This document shows, piece by piece, positions 5,820 to 7,359 of a stretch of DNA of 7,359 bases (positions are counted from its first letter, which is position 1; each line of letters begins with the position of its first letter). The translations under genes and the position numbers were made by a program. The notes below the pieces were generated by a model that ran no database searches, was not told where the DNA came from, and saw only the letters and a list, made by a program, of their open reading frames with translations. The DNA is from Comamonadaceae bacterium (GTDB lineage: Bacteria; Pseudomonadota; Gammaproteobacteria; Burkholderiales; Burkholderiaceae): the NCBI GenBank assembly GCA_947484245.1, contig CANKOT010000112.1:1-7359 (forward strand). The letters are read 5' to 3'.

Positions 5820-7019
5820 TCAGCGCTCCTGAATTGCGGCACTGGCATTGAACCAGTTCATGAGGGCCGAAGTGATGAGGGACAAGGTAAGGTACACCAG
5901 CATCACAATAGACAGCGCTTCGATGGCGCGGCCGGTCTGGTTGAGCGTGGTGTTGGCGATCGAGACCAATTCAGGGTAGCCAATGGCCACCGCGAGCGAT
6001 GAGTTTTTGGTGAGGTTCAGGTACTGGCTGGTCAATGGCGGGATGATCACGCGCAGGGCTTGTGGCAGCACCACCAAACGCATGGTCTGTCTTTTGCTCA
6101 GGCCCAAAGAACCCGCAGCCTCGTGCTGCCCCAGTGACACCGAAGCAATACCGGAGCGCACCACTTCAGCAATGAAGGCGGCCGTGTAGAACACCAAGCC
6201 AAACAACAAGGCCATGAATTCAGGGCTTAAAGCACCGCCATCTTCGATTTGAAATTCACCCACCTTGGGCAAATCCCACTCCATAGGAGCACCCCCAGCC
6301 AGCCAGCCCAACACCGACATACCCAGAGTAGCGGCCAATGCCACCCACAATACGGGGCGCGGCTGGCCTGTTAGATCAAAGTGTGTGCGCGCCAAGCGCC
6401 GGTAATACAGCCCAAAAACCAGTCCCAAACCTGCACCCAGCAAGGCCAGTGTTTGCCCCAACTGCCAAACGGGCCAAGGGAAAGAAATACCGTTTTTGCT
6501 CAGGTAAAAATGACCTGCATTCCAAGCACCGTCCAAATCTGGCAGAGCTTCTGCAAACACCAAATACCAAATTAGCAATTGCAAATAGACCGGCACGTTA
6601 CGGAAAAATTCGACATAGGCATAACAAATTTTCTGCACCAAAAAATTGGCTGAAAATCGGCCAATGCCGATGAGCACGCCCACCACAGTGGCCAGTGCTA
6701 TGCCGATGATGGCCACCTTGATGGTGTTGAGCATGCCGATTGCAAAAGCCACAAAGTAGGAACTGTTGTGCGCGTATTCGATCACCGTCTCGCTGATGTC
6801 AAAGCCAAACGGTTGGAACAAAAAGTCGTATCCACTCTGGATGCCACGCAAACGCATGTTGGCCAGAGTGTTGCGCACCAGCAAGGCGATGAGCGCAAAC
6901 GCCGACAAAATTGCCACTATTTGGTAGATGATCGAACGCCCTTCACGGCTGCGCCACGAAATGGTCCGGTTTTTCTTGTCAGGTGAGGGCCGAGCCTCGG
7001 TCATTGAAAAGTGGGACAT
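5820..7019 (-). CDS. aapQ: General L-amino-acid ABC transporter, permease subunit AapQ
   Basis: A 399-residue inner-membrane permease that pairs with AapM to form the transport path. It has a charged cytoplasmic N terminus (1-29), a first helix about 31-48, and the periplasmic stretch NMRLRGIQSGYDFLFQPFGFDISE (54-77) characteristic of AapQ/BztB. Helices of the transport domain begin near 90. A family-typical insertion (about 160-265) holds two extra helices (around 185-205 and 222-240). The EAA loop EAAGSLGL...RLVVLPQAL (300-322) contacts the ATPase. The start at 7019 has only a weak AGG 9 nt upstream; the next in-frame ATG (7004) has none. It follows aapJ after 83 bp that contain an intrinsic terminator, so its expression probably depends on partial readthrough. 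It ends one base before aapM. Confidence 0.93.
   Translation of the reverse strand: MSHFSMTEARPSPDKKNRTISWRSREGRSIIYQIVAILSAFALIALLVRNTLANMRLRGIQSGYDFLFQPFGFDISETVIEYAHNSSYFVAFAIGMLNTIKVAIIGIALATVVGVLIGIGRFSANFLVQKICYAYVEFFRNVPVYLQLLIWYLVFAEALPDLDGAWNAGHFYLSKNGISFPWPVWQLGQTLALLGAGLGLVFGLYYRRLARTHFDLTGQPRPVLWVALAATLGMSVLGWLAGGAPMEWDLPKVGEFQIEDGGALSPEFMALLFGLVFYTAAFIAEVVRSGIASVSLGQHEAAGSLGLSKRQTMRLVVLPQALRVIIPPLTSQYLNLTKNSSLAVAIGYPELVSIANTTLNQTGRAIEALSIVMLVYLTLSLITSALMNWFNASAAIQER
5826..5830 (-). promoter_or_regulatory. Shine-Dalgarno AGGAG deciding the aapM start
   Basis: AGGAG on the minus strand lies 7 nt upstream of ATG 5818-5816 and inside the last codons of aapQ. The alternative ATG at 5848 lies upstream of this site and has only GGTTC before it. 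A further ATG at 5814 is in another frame. Confidence 0.75.
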
Positions 7020-7048
7020 GCTTGTTGCCTAAACTAAAACGGACTGAC

Positions 7049-7077
7049 AAAAAATACGCCCCACAAAGGGGCGTATT
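7049..7077 (-). terminator. Intrinsic (partial) terminator between aapJ and aapQ
   Basis: On the minus strand AATACGCCCC (7077-7068), loop TTTGT and GGGGCGTATT (7062-7053) form a perfect 10-bp stem with a GC-rich centre. The T-run starts in the arm and gives six T in all (7054-7049). The hairpin begins 25 bp after the aapJ stop. In transporter operons such a hairpin after the binding-protein gene is a known way to make more binding protein than permease. No convincing separate promoter for aapQ was found in the remaining gap. There is no T-run in the plus direction. Confidence 0.9.
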
Positions 7078-7102
7078 CAATGCTTTCAAAGAGGCAAAAA
7101 AA

Positions 7103-7359
7103 TCAACGCAGCGGTGCAGCGTACTGCAAGCCGCCCTGACTCCATTGACGGTTCATGCCGCGTGGCAGGTTAATGGAGGTCTTGGGGCCCACATTGCGCT
7201 CAAACATCTCGCCGTAGTTGCCTGTGACCTTGATGGCGCGGTACAGCCACTCTTTGTCCAAGCCCAAGTGCTTGCCCAAATCTTCCGTCGCGCCGAGCAA
7301 ACGACCGACTTGCGGATTGTCGCTGGACTTCATCTGGTCTGCGTTGGCCTGGGTGATGC
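7103..7359 (-). CDS. aapJ: General L-amino-acid ABC transporter, substrate-binding protein, C-terminal part
   Basis: Partial gene, open at the right edge: 84 residues from ITQANADQMKSS to the stop at 7103. The segments NPQVGRLLG, LGLDKEWLYRAIKVTGNYGEMFERNVG and the ending GGLQYAAPLR match the C-terminal region of AapJ/BztA periplasmic binding proteins, which bind a broad range of L-amino acids and deliver them to AapQM. The full protein is normally about 340 residues, so about three quarters, including the signal peptide, lies outside the window. An internal ATG at 7333 is not the start, because the frame and the family similarity continue upstream of it. It is the first gene of the operon here; the operon promoter is not visible. 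Confidence 0.92.
   Translation of the reverse strand, partial: ITQANADQMKSSDNPQVGRLLGATEDLGKHLGLDKEWLYRAIKVTGNYGEMFERNVGPKTSINLPRGMNRQWSQGGLQYAAPLR

Noticed and set aside
5819..5848. Longer aapM start at 5848 with a 29-bp overlap with aapQ
   Set aside because: AGGAG lies 7 nt before the ATG at 5818, while the upstream ATG lacks a good ribosome binding site. The ten extra residues resemble no conserved part of the family.
4643..5851. 402-codon open frame on the plus strand opposite aapM
   Set aside because: It is an antisense shadow: its product is rich in His, Gln and Gly without domains or membrane segments, while the minus strand encodes a full AapM with the EAA loop.

Overview
The window looks like an ordinary chromosomal segment of a betaproteobacterium, most likely Burkholderiales and probably Comamonadaceae. 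The pointers are a tmRNA whose tag reads ANDERFALAA, an AlkK/DmdB-type acyl-CoA synthetase, and a complete-looking general L-amino-acid ABC transporter (Aap/Bzt type). The family-level placement is inference from recalled family resemblance, not from a search. No mobile element, CRISPR array or phage gene was seen.

Layout, left to right. (1) Positions 1-137, minus strand: the 5' part of ssrA (tmRNA), running off the left edge, with the complete tag reading frame at 15-47 and a likely sigma70 promoter at 147-175. (2) Positions 172-1394, minus: a two-gene unit. A small secreted lysine-rich protein with a repeat tail is translationally coupled (TAATG) to an AstE/AspA-family zinc hydrolase whose stop codon lies inside the ssrA promoter. 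(3) Positions 1395-1493: a divergent control region with an imperfect inverted repeat and an 11-bp direct repeat. (4) Positions 1494-3926, plus: a membrane-anchored class I SAM methyltransferase starting at TTG, then after 45 bp an AMP-forming acyl-CoA synthetase. The synthetase's Shine-Dalgarno sequence is buried in an 11-bp hairpin. (5) Positions 3949-7359, minus, convergent with the previous unit: an aapJ-aapQ-aapM-aapP operon. Its order on the coding strand is substrate-binding protein (C-terminal 84 residues only), intrinsic terminator, two permeases and ATPase.

The transporter genes form one machine: AapJ captures amino acids in the periplasm, AapQ and AapM form the membrane channel, and AapP hydrolyses ATP. 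The hairpin terminator between aapJ and aapQ fits the usual need for much more binding protein than permease. The other genes do not form an obvious shared pathway.

I found no clear evidence of a novel multi-gene system. The best leads are the hairpin sequestering the acyl-CoA synthetase ribosome binding site, the repeat-rich divergent control region, and the uncharacterised small exported protein coupled to the hydrolase.
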